Notes: generated by a model not told the origin, from the sequence alone. A stretch of DNA of 64,000 nt from Bernardetia sp. (GCF_020630935.1 NZ_JAHDIG010000008.1:1-64000), one strand, 5' to 3'. Shown: positions 16,124 to 25,754, numbered from the stretch's first letter. Numbers and translations: made by a program.

Positions 16124-19100
16124 CTAATCTCCAATAAGCAAAATCCCAGACCAATAAAAAGGACTATTAAATTTTTCAGAGGTAGATAATTCTTTCTTGG
16201 CAAGTCGTAACGCCTCAGTATATGGCTTTCCTTCGGCTACCTGTTTATAGAAAATTTCCATAAGCTCTTTTGTAGCTAAATCGTCTATTTGCCAAAGAGA
16301 AAAAACAATGTTTTGTGTTCCTGCATTGAGAAACGAACGAGTAAGCGTAATTACTCCTTCTCCTTCTACTACTTGCCCTACTCCAGAACGACAACTACTC
16401 AAAACAACTAATTCGTTTGGAAAAGACATTCCATACAAATCACTGGCATATATTTTCTTTGAAACCAAATTATTTTGAGCAGAATCATTACCAAATAGCC
16501 AAATATGAGAATTGAAAGGCGTTTTTGTAAATGTCTGACTATGTGTAGCTAGATGCAATCTACGTGTTTTGGTTGCATAGCTCTCCAAATTTTCTTGATT
16601 TGCACGCTGATTTGTTAAAGCTAAGGATTTCCGACCTTTGTTTTCAAATAGTTTGGCTATCTGACTGACCTCTTCTTCGCTGTAAGGCAAAGAAGTAAGT
16701 CGGTTTCTGCTATTTGATGCTATGAGATTCTTATTAGTTTCATCAAAATTGAAAACAGGAGCAAGCCCAACAAACTCATATTCATACTCTTTAGACTTTT
16801 TTTCCCTTTCCATATTCCATAAAGAGGAAGAATAATGAAAAGATATTTGAAAGTTTAATAGTGGATAATTAATATTTTGATAAGATATATTATCCTTATT
16901 TTCAGATGTACTGATTAGCGTAGAAAATGGAATTTGTTGTAGAATAGCATCTGGAATAATAATTAGTTTTTTGCTTTTTTCAATATGTGAAATAATAGGT
17001 TGAATCAAAATTTTATAAAGTGCATCACTTTGTGTTACAAATTTTTCTGCACTACCATCTTTAGCAATGCCATTGCGATAGTTTTTGAGTAATTTTTCAA
17101 AATCAATAGGTTTTACTCTATAAAAAAGTTGTCTATTCTTATCAATCACTTGGATAAACAAATAAGGTTCAAACCATTGATAAATAAGCATTTGTTCTTC
17201 TTCACGTAGATTGGTCTTAATATCTTCTGTTGTTACTAAATGTATTGGTTTTTCTAAATTTTTATAACTTTCAAATTTGCTTGACAGCTCTTCTTTTAGC
17301 TTTTGGTGCTTTGTTCTTGTTTCTAAAAGTTGTTGGTTGTAATACGCCAGTTGTGTACTTTGTGCTGGTTCTTCCTTTTCAAGTTGCCAAACTTGGCGTT
17401 GATAATGGTCAATCAGAGAATTATAGTTTGCTTCTTTTTTTCTTAGGTTATTAGGCACTTGTGCTAGAAATAGTGTTTCATTGGTCTGCTTTCGCAGTAG
17501 AAAAGCACGGTTTTTCTCTGCAAAGTAAAAAGCATCTTCATAAATTTTTTTGTCTATGTTTTTTGATTTGGTAGCTTCAAAACACAATGAAAGAGCCTTT
17601 CCATAAACTTCTGTTGTGAGCTTGCTCACTAAAAGTTGGTCATTGTCAGTATATATCTGTGAGCGCATTTTGTCTATCACCTCATCTGCTTTTTTGTAAT
17701 ACTCTAAGCGTTCTGTAAAAGAAAAAACAGGCAGAGCTGCCAGTCCTTTATAAGAATCTATGGCTACTTCGAAATCAGCATATTCTTTCCCTAAATTATT
17801 AAGAGAAAGTGATGTTTGGTAGTTTTCTTTTGCTTTTTTAAAGTCTGAAATAGCAGAAAACGTATTTGCTAAATTATTCAACACATTTGCACTGTTCCAA
17901 TCTTGTTCTTTTACTTCCAATGCTTTTTCATAATAAAAAATAGCCGAATCGTAGTTTTGTTGTGCCTCAAAAGCATAGCCTAAATTGTTGTAGGTTACAC
18001 CTATTCTTGCAATATTCCAGTTTTTTTGTGGAATTGATTTTTCAGCAGCCAAAGAAAGATGGTAATATTGATATGCAGAATCATAATTTTCAAGATTTCT
18101 GTACACCATTCCCATATTGATATACGTAGAAGCAAGTACATAGAATCTACTTTTTAGAAAGCGTTCTTCCATAATCTCTTTTGCTTCCAAGCTATGAGAA
18201 AGAGCTTTTTCGTTTTCATCTAGTTTTAAATAAGCCGTAGAAATAATTTGATGTGAACGAGCTATGGCAATAGGCAGACTTTCGTCGTTTGTTTGGGCAT
18301 AAATTTCAATCACACGTTTGGCATACTCAATCGTTTGTTCAAAGTTTTCTTGCTCTCTATGCAGACTTGCAAATAAAGAATAGATAGCTGCTATCTGCAA
18401 ATGATTTTCTCCTAATGCTTTTTTGGTAAGAACTAAATACTGATTGGCATACTCAAAAGCTCTTTCGTAATCGTTTACCTTTGAGTAGGTAACAGCAGCC
18501 ACTTTATAGACATCCATTTTCAAATTTTCAGAAGCTAAGGGATTAGCTAGTATTTTTTTTGAGTAATCAATAGATTTTTGATAAAAATTTTGATAGAAAT
18601 AAAGTAACGATTTGTGAGCATACAACTGTGCTACTTGTATAGATTTTTCAGAGTATAACTTTGTAAAAATTTCAATATTTTCATCTATCCAAGTTTCTGC
18701 CTCCTCCCACTTACGAGCCTCTAACAACAGAACACTTTTCATTTTGATATTATCATACACAATAGATTGAGTAACAGGAAATTTCTTACAAATTTCTAAT
18801 ACAGAATCTATTTCTTGTAGTTTATTTCGTGTTCTTCTTTCTACAAAGGCTTTACTTGTCTTGAGCCACCAAAAACGAAGTGCTAGTTCTGTTTCAGAAG
18901 CATACTCTTGTATCACACCTTCCATTTCTGATAAAAATTTCTCACTCTCTTTACTTTCATACAAATCCAATAGTAGAATGTCAGTATAATGCAGTTTGAA
19001 CTTTACTTCTTCTATTTTATTGGCATCTTTTGGAAGATAATCAATAGCCTTTTTGGCAAATTCTAGAGCATCTTTTGGCATTCCGTATAACCCAAAAAGC

Positions 19101-19636
19101 TGACTTAAAAAGTAAGTTTGCTGGGAAGCTGTTTCAAATTTATTATCCTCAAATGTCTGAATTTCCAAAAAACTTGTATCTATTTTTGCAACAGTTGCAT
19201 ACCGATTTGCTAACTGATATAATTTTAAATTTTTATAGTTTGGGATTTGTGCTAGTAGTTCTGTGGATTCTTTATAATATCCTTTCCAATACTGATATTT
19301 TGCTTCTTGATAAGTAATTTGATGAATTAAATCACTTTCTTTTTTTGGATGTAGCTTTAAAGATTTTAGTTCTTCAATAGATTTTTTTATTGCTTCTGCT
19401 TTTCCTATCAAATAAGCTACTCTGAGATATTCTTTTTGAACTTCAATATACTTCTCTGATTCTTTCTTAGGATTCGTTTCTTCTAGCAAACGCTCATAAA
19501 AAAATAAAGTACTATCAGTTTGGTTATTTTGCCAATGCTCTACTATTTTTTGCTCGTAAACATTAGTTTGTGCTTTTGAAAGAAAAGGAAATACAATAGC
19601 AAAAAATAGTAAAACGTAAAAACATTTATTTTTCAT
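16124..19636 (-). CDS. exported TPR-CHAT domain protein
   Basis: A 1,170-residue protein. It begins with a signal peptide (ending LSKAQT) and continues with a long array of tetratricopeptide repeats (about 60-700; for example NLGYAFEAQQNYDSAIFYYEKALEV). A helical stretch leads to a C-terminal CHAT domain (about 860-1170) of the caspase-like clan CD peptidases. The His-Cys dyad is visible: H1032 in HLATHSQTF and C1082 in VVLSSCRSG, followed by GVITLTRSFLNAGTQNIVFSLW. CHAT enzymes resemble separase and caspases; TPRs usually bind the partner or substrate. Here the protein should act outside the cytoplasm. No gasdermin, CRISPR effector or other known CHAT partner is adjacent. Confidence 0.9.
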   Translation of the reverse strand: MKNKCFYVLLFFAIVFPFLSKAQTNVYEQKIVEHWQNNQTDSTLFFYERLLEETNPKKESEKYIEVQKEYLRVAYLIGKAEAIKKSIEELKSLKLHPKKESDLIHQITYQEAKYQYWKGYYKESTELLAQIPNYKNLKLYQLANRYATVAKIDTSFLEIQTFEDNKFETASQQTYFLSQLFGLYGMPKDALEFAKKAIDYLPKDANKIEEVKFKLHYTDILLLDLYESKESEKFLSEMEGVIQEYASETELALRFWWLKTSKAFVERRTRNKLQEIDSVLEICKKFPVTQSIVYDNIKMKSVLLLEARKWEEAETWIDENIEIFTKLYSEKSIQVAQLYAHKSLLYFYQNFYQKSIDYSKKILANPLASENLKMDVYKVAAVTYSKVNDYERAFEYANQYLVLTKKALGENHLQIAAIYSLFASLHREQENFEQTIEYAKRVIEIYAQTNDESLPIAIARSHQIISTAYLKLDENEKALSHSLEAKEIMEERFLKSRFYVLASTYINMGMVYRNLENYDSAYQYYHLSLAAEKSIPQKNWNIARIGVTYNNLGYAFEAQQNYDSAIFYYEKALEVKEQDWNSANVLNNLANTFSAISDFKKAKENYQTSLSLNNLGKEYADFEVAIDSYKGLAALPVFSFTERLEYYKKADEVIDKMRSQIYTDNDQLLVSKLTTEVYGKALSLCFEATKSKNIDKKIYEDAFYFAEKNRAFLLRKQTNETLFLAQVPNNLRKKEANYNSLIDHYQRQVWQLEKEEPAQSTQLAYYNQQLLETRTKHQKLKEELSSKFESYKNLEKPIHLVTTEDIKTNLREEEQMLIYQWFEPYLFIQVIDKNRQLFYRVKPIDFEKLLKNYRNGIAKDGSAEKFVTQSDALYKILIQPIISHIEKSKKLIIIPDAILQQIPFSTLISTSENKDNISYQNINYPLLNFQISFHYSSSLWNMEREKKSKEYEYEFVGLAPVFNFDETNKNLIASNSRNRLTSLPYSEEEVSQIAKLFENKGRKSLALTNQRANQENLESYATKTRRLHLATHSQTFTKTPFNSHIWLFGNDSAQNNLVSKKIYASDLYGMSFPNELVVLSSCRSGVGQVVEGEGVITLTRSFLNAGTQNIVFSLWQIDDLATKELMEIFYKQVAEGKPYTEALRLAKKELSTSEKFNSPFYWSGILLIGD

Positions 19637-19762
19637 AATTAGATTGTTTATTAGAAGATAGTTAAAACAAATCTAATAAAAAATTGCATTTATCACACTT
19701 TTACAAAACAACTAAAATATTTTTTTAGAAAAAATACTATTATCGCTCTTTCAATTTGATGT

Positions 19763-20476
19763 TTATTTACTCAATCCTTTTACTAACCTTTCTCTATTGT
19801 AGCTCATTTCTTTTGGTATGATGGCATAAAGAGACCAGTTTATTTTCGGATTGTACAGGTTTCGTTTTTTAGTTTTATTCCACCAAGGTAGCATTAAGTC
19901 TTGTTGTCCGTAATTAAAAATAACAAGCGTGTCAGTTGGGGAGCATATTGTCATTCCAAACAATGGATAATAGCTAGTCATAGTAATTGAATTACCATAA
20001 GAAACTTTATCGTTTAGCTCTAACAGAAATATCTCTTCATCATATACCGAATCTTGTACTCCTTCCAATAGATTGATAATAACATCTTTAGGAATATACT
20101 TGATAAAAACTGGTTGTACGGTATCGCAGTAATTCAAGTAAGCATTTTCTAAAAACTCCCTTCTCTTCTCATACATAGCTATAAGACTATCTATATTTTT
20201 ATTTCTTTTTGCCTTTAAAATGGAACTAGAATAAACACTATCCGTTTGTTGCTTAAAAATTTCTTGATAAAATTCCCCTCTAGTAATTTGCTTAGTATGC
20301 CAAAGTTCGATAGAGTCCTTAAAGCAAATTTCAAAAACGTATGAGTTTATTTTCTCATAGTTGATATTTAGTTGGTCAGTAATTGAAATTGAAGAAACAT
20401 CATCTACATCAATTTGCGCTTTAGCAATACTACTTAAGCCTAATATAAGAAATAATATATTTAAAAGTTTTTTCAT
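19763..20476 (-). CDS. exported protein of unknown function
   Basis: A 237-residue protein with a signal peptide (KLLNILFLILGLSSIAKAQ). The mature part is predicted to be largely helical at first, then beta-rich, with no motif I can name. It stands 126 bp upstream of the CHAT gene on the same strand. Its own upstream gap carries a two-hairpin repeat unit. Confidence is in the gene being real (signal peptide, even codon use, clean start at ATG), not in any function. Confidence 0.6.
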   Translation of the reverse strand: MKKLLNILFLILGLSSIAKAQIDVDDVSSISITDQLNINYEKINSYVFEICFKDSIELWHTKQITRGEFYQEIFKQQTDSVYSSSILKAKRNKNIDSLIAMYEKRREFLENAYLNYCDTVQPVFIKYIPKDVIINLLEGVQDSVYDEEIFLLELNDKVSYGNSITMTSYYPLFGMTICSPTDTLVIFNYGQQDLMLPWWNKTKKRNLYNPKINWSLYAIIPKEMSYNRERLVKGLSK

Positions 20477-20584
20477 AAAAAAAAATGAGAAGGTAATGGA
20501 AAAAATTTATGCACTATAAATGGAATCATATAAAAAAGTAAAAGTAACATTTAAACCTCATCAACTTCAGTCAATAACACAAAA

Positions 20585-20649
20585 AGCCAAGGCAAACCTT
20601 GGCTCTACAAAAAAACATTCTTGCCGTTATTGGTTTCTCCACCAACAAC
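20585..20649. repeat. modular intergenic repeat: AAGG-type hairpin plus CGTTGTTGGT-type hairpin
   Basis: An 8-bp stem AGCCAAGG/CCTTGGCT with a CAAA loop (20585-20604) is followed after 21 nt by the arms GTTATTGGT (20626-20634) and ACCAACAAC (20641-20649). The same two-part order recurs at 23364-23426. It lies between two minus-strand genes, downstream of the TonB receptor. Confidence 0.75.
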
Positions 20650-20653
20650 AGTC

Positions 20654-23161
20654 CTAAAACTCCAAAATAAATCCAATCGTAGGCAAAACACTAGGCTCAT
20701 CATCTTCTAAGAAAGTCGGGATGGCGTTTGAACCGTCGTTTCTTATAGGTTGTCCGTCGGTGGTTTGAAAACCCGAATTATCTGCCGTTCTAGCAAAGGT
20801 ATAGCGTGGAAACTGTGGCGAAGTTTGTACAAAAGCATTCTGAACATCAAAATAAAGGTCTAACGTAATTTTTTTGAAATTGATTTTTTTGTCTATTCTA
20901 AAATCAAACTGACTGAAATTACCTAAGCGTTCGGAGTTTAGGCGAGAATTATCCAAAACACCTGTTCCGATACTCAAATAATTTCTTCTTGATTCTAACA
21001 AATCAAAAGGTGTGTAAGGTGCACCTGCTGCAAAACGGTATTTCAAACCCATTTCCCAACCTCTGCCAAATTTTCTTCCTAAAATGGCTGAAATCAAATG
21101 TCCGTTGTCCCACGCTGAAGCGATGAGTTCTCCGTCTGAACCTGAAAATTCACTTCTAACAAAGGTATAAGAAAATACTGCAAAAATTTTACTGATAAGT
21201 TTTTGTTGGAATAAAAATTCTACTCCATAAGCTCTTCCTTCTCCAATACTGGCAACTTCTTCATTTCCGATTGAGCCAAAATTTCCTCCTTGATTAGCAA
21301 GTGAAATTCCATCACGCACCGAAACAGGGTAGTTGGCATAGCTTTTATAAAAGCCTTCTAAGGTAAAACGTGTACTTGTTCGTGGTATAAATTCTGTTCC
21401 TAAAACGTAGTGTGTAGAAGAAATATATTTGTTGGATTTATTGACAAATTCGCCTGCTTTATTCTGAAAACCCAACACTGTATAAATCGGAAGTTTGAAA
21501 TAACGCCCTACCGAACCATTTATAGACCACTCATCATTGAGATAATACGAAGCTGAAAGACGTGGAGAAAGTGTTTCGAAAGGATTATTTCCTGTTTCTG
21601 TAAACGTATTCATATCTGTACGAACGCCGAAAGAAAGTCCTAATTTGTTATTCAAAACTGTCTTTGAAACTTGTCCAAAAGCTCCATATCTAAAGAAATC
21701 AATGGCAGAGTTATAGTTGATAGTTACCTCTGGTTGAATGATATTTCCTGTCGAATCTCTCAATTCTTTTCTGATTCTACTAAAAATATCATTGTTAAAC
21801 TTTACATACTGTCCTACCAAACCGTAAGCGTATTTCCAACCATTTTTATTTTTATTTACATCAATTCTTAGCTTGTTTTCTATTTCTTGTGATTCTAAAA
21901 GCAATGTTCTGAACTCTTCAGTTTCTTGTTTGTCTTCAAATTGGTCTAAACGATTATCAAACATATTTCTACTGAGTGCTACATTTACATATCCATCTTT
22001 TACTAATCTTTTGAGCGCAAAACCAGTCGTATAATTCCACTGATTGATACTTGGATTGGAACGTAAAATATACTCTGTTTCTGGTGTAGATTCTTTAGGA
22101 GCTTCAAAAGTAAATTCATCTATTGCACCTACTCCAATGGCTGTAAGCGTTGTTTTTTCGTTGAATTTATGCGTTACTTTATATTGAAAATCCCAGTAAT
22201 TGGGACGGATAGGCAAATCCAAAACAGAAAATAAAAATTGCAAGTACGAACGACGAGCCGAAAAAAGTGCTGTCGTATTTTTTCCTAGTGGAGTTTCAAA
22301 AGTAGTGGCAAGTTCTGTTCCTGAAAGACGAACATTTCCTTGAAAACGCTCCGAATTTCCCTCTTTTTGTTTGAAGGTAAAGACAGAAGCAAGTGCATTA
22401 TCGTAACGAGCCTCAAAAGCTGAAGTACTAAGGGTTACATCTTCAATAAAAGAAACATTCAAAATTCCTGTTGGTCCTCCTGCGCTTCCCTGTGTAGCAA
22501 AATGATTGATAACTGGAATTTCGATACCATCTAAATAATAAACATTTTCATTTGGCGCACCTCCACGAATAATAATATCGTTGCGAAAGCCTCCCACAGA
22601 GCCACTCGTTGTTCCCACCCCTGGGAGAGCTTGAACTACACGAGAAATGTCAAAATTTCCACCGGGATTACTTTTTATTTCTTCTGTCGTTAGTCTCTGT
22701 GTAGAAAGAGGACTTTCAACCGTCGTAGGAGAAGCAGACGTTTCTTTTCTTGCTACAATTTCGACACCTTCCAAATTAGATGCTGATTCGGCAAGTTCAA
22801 AATTCAAATTATTAGCATTTCCTGTATTTACAACAATATTAAATTTTGTAAGAGGTGCAAAACCGACATAAGAGGCTTGAATATTATAACTTCCTACTGG
22901 AATTTCTAGTTTATAATTTCCTTCCAAATCTGTAACCACACCAATAATGGGGTCACTTTCCAAAACGATGACCGAAACGCCAATCAGAGGCTCTTGTGTG
23001 TCTTTATCTCTGACAGTTCCTTGTACAATTCCTTTATTTACAGCTTTTTCTGTTTTAGTAGATTCTTCTTCTATATTTTGATTAGTATCTTGTGCCAAAA
23101 CAGGAAAAGAAAAAACAAACCATAAAAATAAAAACAGGTAGTTAAACGGTAAAATTTTCAT
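20654..23161 (-). CDS. TonB-dependent outer membrane receptor
   Basis: An 835-residue outer membrane transporter. The signal peptide (1-23) is followed by a carboxypeptidase-regulatory-like domain (about 45-130: GTVRDKDTQEPLIGVSVIV) typical of Bacteroidota receptors, a plug domain (about 140-260, with PGVGTTSGSVGGFRND and IIRGGAPNENVYYLDGIE) and a 22-strand beta-barrel ending in GFILEF with a terminal Phe. It imports a ligand with energy from TonB. There is no SusD partner, so it is not a classical glycan uptake pair; the substrate (siderophore, vitamin or peptide) cannot be read from sequence. It is divergent from the MarR-exosortase pair. Confidence 0.93.
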   Translation of the reverse strand: MKILPFNYLFLFLWFVFSFPVLAQDTNQNIEEESTKTEKAVNKGIVQGTVRDKDTQEPLIGVSVIVLESDPIIGVVTDLEGNYKLEIPVGSYNIQASYVGFAPLTKFNIVVNTGNANNLNFELAESASNLEGVEIVARKETSASPTTVESPLSTQRLTTEEIKSNPGGNFDISRVVQALPGVGTTSGSVGGFRNDIIIRGGAPNENVYYLDGIEIPVINHFATQGSAGGPTGILNVSFIEDVTLSTSAFEARYDNALASVFTFKQKEGNSERFQGNVRLSGTELATTFETPLGKNTTALFSARRSYLQFLFSVLDLPIRPNYWDFQYKVTHKFNEKTTLTAIGVGAIDEFTFEAPKESTPETEYILRSNPSINQWNYTTGFALKRLVKDGYVNVALSRNMFDNRLDQFEDKQETEEFRTLLLESQEIENKLRIDVNKNKNGWKYAYGLVGQYVKFNNDIFSRIRKELRDSTGNIIQPEVTINYNSAIDFFRYGAFGQVSKTVLNNKLGLSFGVRTDMNTFTETGNNPFETLSPRLSASYYLNDEWSINGSVGRYFKLPIYTVLGFQNKAGEFVNKSNKYISSTHYVLGTEFIPRTSTRFTLEGFYKSYANYPVSVRDGISLANQGGNFGSIGNEEVASIGEGRAYGVEFLFQQKLISKIFAVFSYTFVRSEFSGSDGELIASAWDNGHLISAILGRKFGRGWEMGLKYRFAAGAPYTPFDLLESRRNYLSIGTGVLDNSRLNSERLGNFSQFDFRIDKKINFKKITLDLYFDVQNAFVQTSPQFPRYTFARTADNSGFQTTDGQPIRNDGSNAIPTFLEDDEPSVLPTIGFILEF

Positions 23162-23363
23162 TTGAGATATTTTTTAGGTGAATAAATTAAGTATGTTTTC
23201 GTATTAAAAATAAAATTTCAATAATTTTTTATGTGTTTAATGTTGGTTAAACAGAAATTATTTTAGATTGTTTGGACTAAATCACACTTTTTTATTAAAT
23301 TTCATAAAAAACATTTTCAAATTTAGTACGTTATAGTTTTAAATCAAAACTAATATATTTTGT

Positions 23364-23426
23364 CAAAGGCAAGCCTTTGCCCTAAAATTTTGTAACAACA
23401 GCCGTTGTCGGTGTCTCCACCGACGA
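23364..23426. repeat. modular intergenic repeat just upstream of the MarR-type gene
   Basis: CAAAGGC/GCCTTTG (23364-23379, two-nt loop) is followed after 24 nt by GTCGGTG/CACCGAC (23407-23424). The second stem differs from its relatives by TTGG to TCGG on one side and CCAA to CCGA on the other, so pairing is kept. It ends 17 bp before the ATG at 23443, so it may lie in that gene's 5' untranslated region. Confidence 0.75.
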
Positions 23427-23442
23427 TACACCTCCCAAAAAA

Positions 23443-24099
23443 ATGAACTACGATATTTTACACCAGCTTATAGATAAAGCTCAAGAATATGAGAACCAAA
23501 CAGGGCAGAAATTGGAAAAAGATGATTTGGCTGAATTTTCTGCATGGTTATATGAAAAAACAAATGCAGAAGAAGTAGAAAAACAAAGACAGGCTATCAA
23601 ACTAGAACCTACAGGTGAAACATTAGATAGTCTTATTGGAAAGTTTATTGGCTACATGTATCGTTTTGCTAAGTTTTATGTAAAAAAAGCCTTAGAAAAC
23701 AGTCCTCTGACTACCTTAGATGATTTTACCTATTTGGGAAGCATTATGCTAAAGGCTGGAAGTACCAAAACAGAAATCATAGACTATCATATCCACGAAA
23801 AAACAACAGGCATAGAAATTTTGAAACGCTTGAAAAAAAATGGTTTTATTACAGAAAAAAAATCAGAAACTGATGGGCGTAGCAAGGCTTTATTTGTTAC
23901 AAAAGCAGGACAAGGAGTATTTTTTGCGCACGTAGAGCGAATGCAGAAAATAGGAGAACTTATTGTGGGAGATTTAGAAGAAAATGAAAAACTACAACTC
24001 GTTTCACTTCTGAATCGTTTGAATGATTTTCACCAGCCTATCTATCATGAGAATAAAAAAGAAAATATTGAAAGGCTTTTTAGTTTTAGGAAACAGTAA
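23443..24099 (+). CDS. MarR-type winged-helix transcriptional regulator
   Basis: A 218-residue regulator. Residues about 85-200 have the MarR order: LTTLDDFTYLGSIM, then KTEIIDYHIHEKTTGIEILKRLKKNGFI (recognition helix) and the wing KSETDGRSKALFVTKAG. An extra 80 N-terminal residues are helical. Its stop codon shares one base with the next start (TAATG), so it is translationally coupled to the exosortase gene and may control it. The ligand is unknown. Confidence 0.8.
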   Translation: MNYDILHQLIDKAQEYENQTGQKLEKDDLAEFSAWLYEKTNAEEVEKQRQAIKLEPTGETLDSLIGKFIGYMYRFAKFYVKKALENSPLTTLDDFTYLGSIMLKAGSTKTEIIDYHIHEKTTGIEILKRLKKNGFITEKKSETDGRSKALFVTKAGQGVFFAHVERMQKIGELIVGDLEENEKLQLVSLLNRLNDFHQPIYHENKKENIERLFSFRKQ

Positions 24100-24620
24100 T
24101 GAAAAAATCACATATTATTTTCCTGTTTACATTATTTTGTGTTGGCTTTTCTTTCAAATGGATTTTTACAAATCTTGATGTAGAATATTCTGTTTGGCTT
24201 CTGAAACCTACTACGCTTTGGGTAGAACAAATTACAGGTTTTGACTTCGATTTTTTGAAAGGAGAAGGTTATGTCTGTACTCAAATTGAGCCTATTACGA
24301 TTATTGATAAAAGCTGTTCTGGACTGAATTTTTGGCTGATGGCTTTTCTTGTTGGAGGATTTTTGTTACATAAAAAAGTAACTGATGTGTGGCGTTTTTT
24401 TTATGCTTTTTTGGTTTCATTTTTCTTGGCTTGGTGTGTTACTATCATTGCAAATACTGGACGAATTGTGATTTCTATTAAGTTTTTATCGCTTTTAGAA
24501 CCACACATAGAATACGCTCAAAGCCATCTATTACTTGGTATTTTTATTTATCTGACTATGCTGATTTTGTATTATGTGATATTGAATTATGCACTCAAAA
24601 AATGGTTTTCTAAAGTTTAG
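24099..24620 (+). CDS. exosortase, small Bacteroidota type (XrtK-like)
   Basis: A 173-residue membrane protein with about five helices. The three exosortase catalytic residues are present in the right order: C73 in DKSCSGLNF, R122 in NTGRIVIS and H143 in QSHLLLGIF. Exosortases are transpeptidase-like enzymes that recognise a C-terminal sorting signal, cleave it and hand the protein to the cell surface. The length is close to the compact exosortase K group; that subtype is my best guess. It is coupled to a MarR regulator and overlaps the convergent gene on the other strand by 11 bp. No protein in the window has an obvious PEP-CTERM-like signal, so the target must be elsewhere. Confidence 0.8.
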   Translation: MKKSHIIFLFTLFCVGFSFKWIFTNLDVEYSVWLLKPTTLWVEQITGFDFDFLKGEGYVCTQIEPITIIDKSCSGLNFWLMAFLVGGFLLHKKVTDVWRFFYAFLVSFFLAWCVTIIANTGRIVISIKFLSLLEPHIEYAQSHLLLGIFIYLTMLILYYVILNYALKKWFSKV

Positions 24621-25356
24621 GTAAAAACTTCTGTTTTAGTTTCTTCCAAAAATTATAATACCCCACAAAAAATACGGCTCTGCCTTCTAAAAAGTAAGAT
24701 GTATTTTTTTTGCTTATAATTTCGTGCTGCATAAAAAAAGCATTTAGCTTTTCACTTTTAGATTGATATGCCGATTTCCAAACTTCTGTGATAGGTACAG
24801 GAACATCAAACTTATTTTTTCGGATAAGATAATCACTAAGTTCTATTTCGTCAGACTTCAAATGATTGTCAATAAAACTACGAACAAAATCATAAACTTT
24901 TTCTGAAACAGGCATATCTATTTTTGGATAAACTTCATAAAAAGCAGGAGAAATTCGCTCAATAGCTTTTGGGTTGTAGGTTTGAAAAATGAAGAGAAAT
25001 TTTCGTAAAAACCAAAACTGTCCAAGAGTGCGTTTTAGAAAAAGAATATTTCCCTTTTTAGCAAAATTCTTAATGTAATGGTCTGCTTCTGTATCTTTAA
25101 AAACTACACTTACAAAAATGATTTCTAAGGGCTTTTGATGAAATGACGTTTTTAATTTTCTGTTGAAAAATGCCTGCACAGCGACTGTTTTGCCTTCCAA
25201 TTTGTGCATATAAAAAATAGGATTGTATCTTTCAATATGAAAATGAGTGATATAATTATCTGGAAAAGCAGGGTTAGCTTTTTGTGCAATATTTGTGATT
25301 TGTTGAAGTTCTTTTTCAGAAAGTTCTGTTCCTTTTTTGGCTATTATTTCTATCAT
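24610..25356 (-). CDS. uncharacterised GNAT-like protein
   Basis: A cytoplasmic protein of about 248 residues from the ATG at 25356. The frame also opens at a GTG at 25395, but that codon lies inside an intergenic hairpin repeat, so the ATG is preferred. The order of strands and helices (ELSEKELQQITNIAQKANPAF, HKLEGKTVAVQAFFN, LEIIFVSVVFKD) loosely resembles an N-acetyltransferase fold, but a clear acetyl-CoA loop is not visible. Convergent with, and overlapping the end of, the exosortase gene. No function can be assigned with confidence. Confidence 0.55.
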   Translation of the reverse strand: MIEIIAKKGTELSEKELQQITNIAQKANPAFPDNYITHFHIERYNPIFYMHKLEGKTVAVQAFFNRKLKTSFHQKPLEIIFVSVVFKDTEADHYIKNFAKKGNILFLKRTLGQFWFLRKFLFIFQTYNPKAIERISPAFYEVYPKIDMPVSEKVYDFVRSFIDNHLKSDEIELSDYLIRKNKFDVPVPITEVWKSAYQSKSEKLNAFFMQHEIISKKNTSYFLEGRAVFFVGYYNFWKKLKQKFLPKL

Positions 25357-25390
25357 CTTGTTCTGTATTTTTATTAATACTAATTTTCTT

Positions 25391-25415
25391 CTCACTCTAA
25401 AAAGTGAGCTACATT
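25391..25415. repeat. CACTCT-type hairpin followed by CTACATTTTT
   Basis: CTCACT (25391-25396) pairs with AGTGAG (25403-25408), then GCTACATTTTT. The same shape, with different outer stem bases, occurs at 46577-46600 and 57868-57889. Confidence 0.6.
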
Positions 25416-25559
25416 TTTATTTTTTTTTATAAGCAAGGAACTTCTTTTGTGTTCTTTTTGGTTAGGGTTACAAATTCTAAAAAAAACAACTACTTTGTCA
25501 GAACACTTCCAAAGTGTCATACAAATAGTAATTAATTTTTAAGAAAAATATTTTCATTT

Positions 25560-25579
25560 GGATAAGGCAAACCTTATCC
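25560..25579. repeat. AAGG-CAAA-CCTT hairpin
   Basis: GGATAAGG/CCTTATCC with a CAAA loop is the third copy of the type at 20585 and 23364. The inner AAGG/CCTT is kept while the outer bases differ on both sides. Confidence 0.7.
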
Positions 25580-25680
25580 AAAAAATTATAAAACAATGAT
25601 GTTACGCAAAAACAACCTTTCAAAATATAGGTAATTCGTCTTGTTTCTCTCCCTATTCTTTACTTTTCTCTAAGAAAACA

Positions 25681-25754
25681 GAATGGTTAGAAATAAGCTG
25701 CTCAGAACAACCATTCTACATTACCTTACCGTTGTTGAAGTATTCCTACCAACG
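25681..25754. repeat. two-hairpin repeat: GAATGGTT stem plus CGTTGTTG stem
   Basis: GAATGGTT (25681-25688) pairs with AACCATTC (25709-25716), followed by TACATT. Thirteen bases on, CGTTG (25730-25734) pairs with CAACG (25750-25754). This is the same variable-plus-constant order seen at 20585 and 23364. Confidence 0.65.

Noticed and set aside
25357-25395. GTG start extending the GNAT-like protein by 13 residues
   Set aside because: The codon is within a dispersed hairpin repeat; a downstream ATG starts at MIEIIAKKG.
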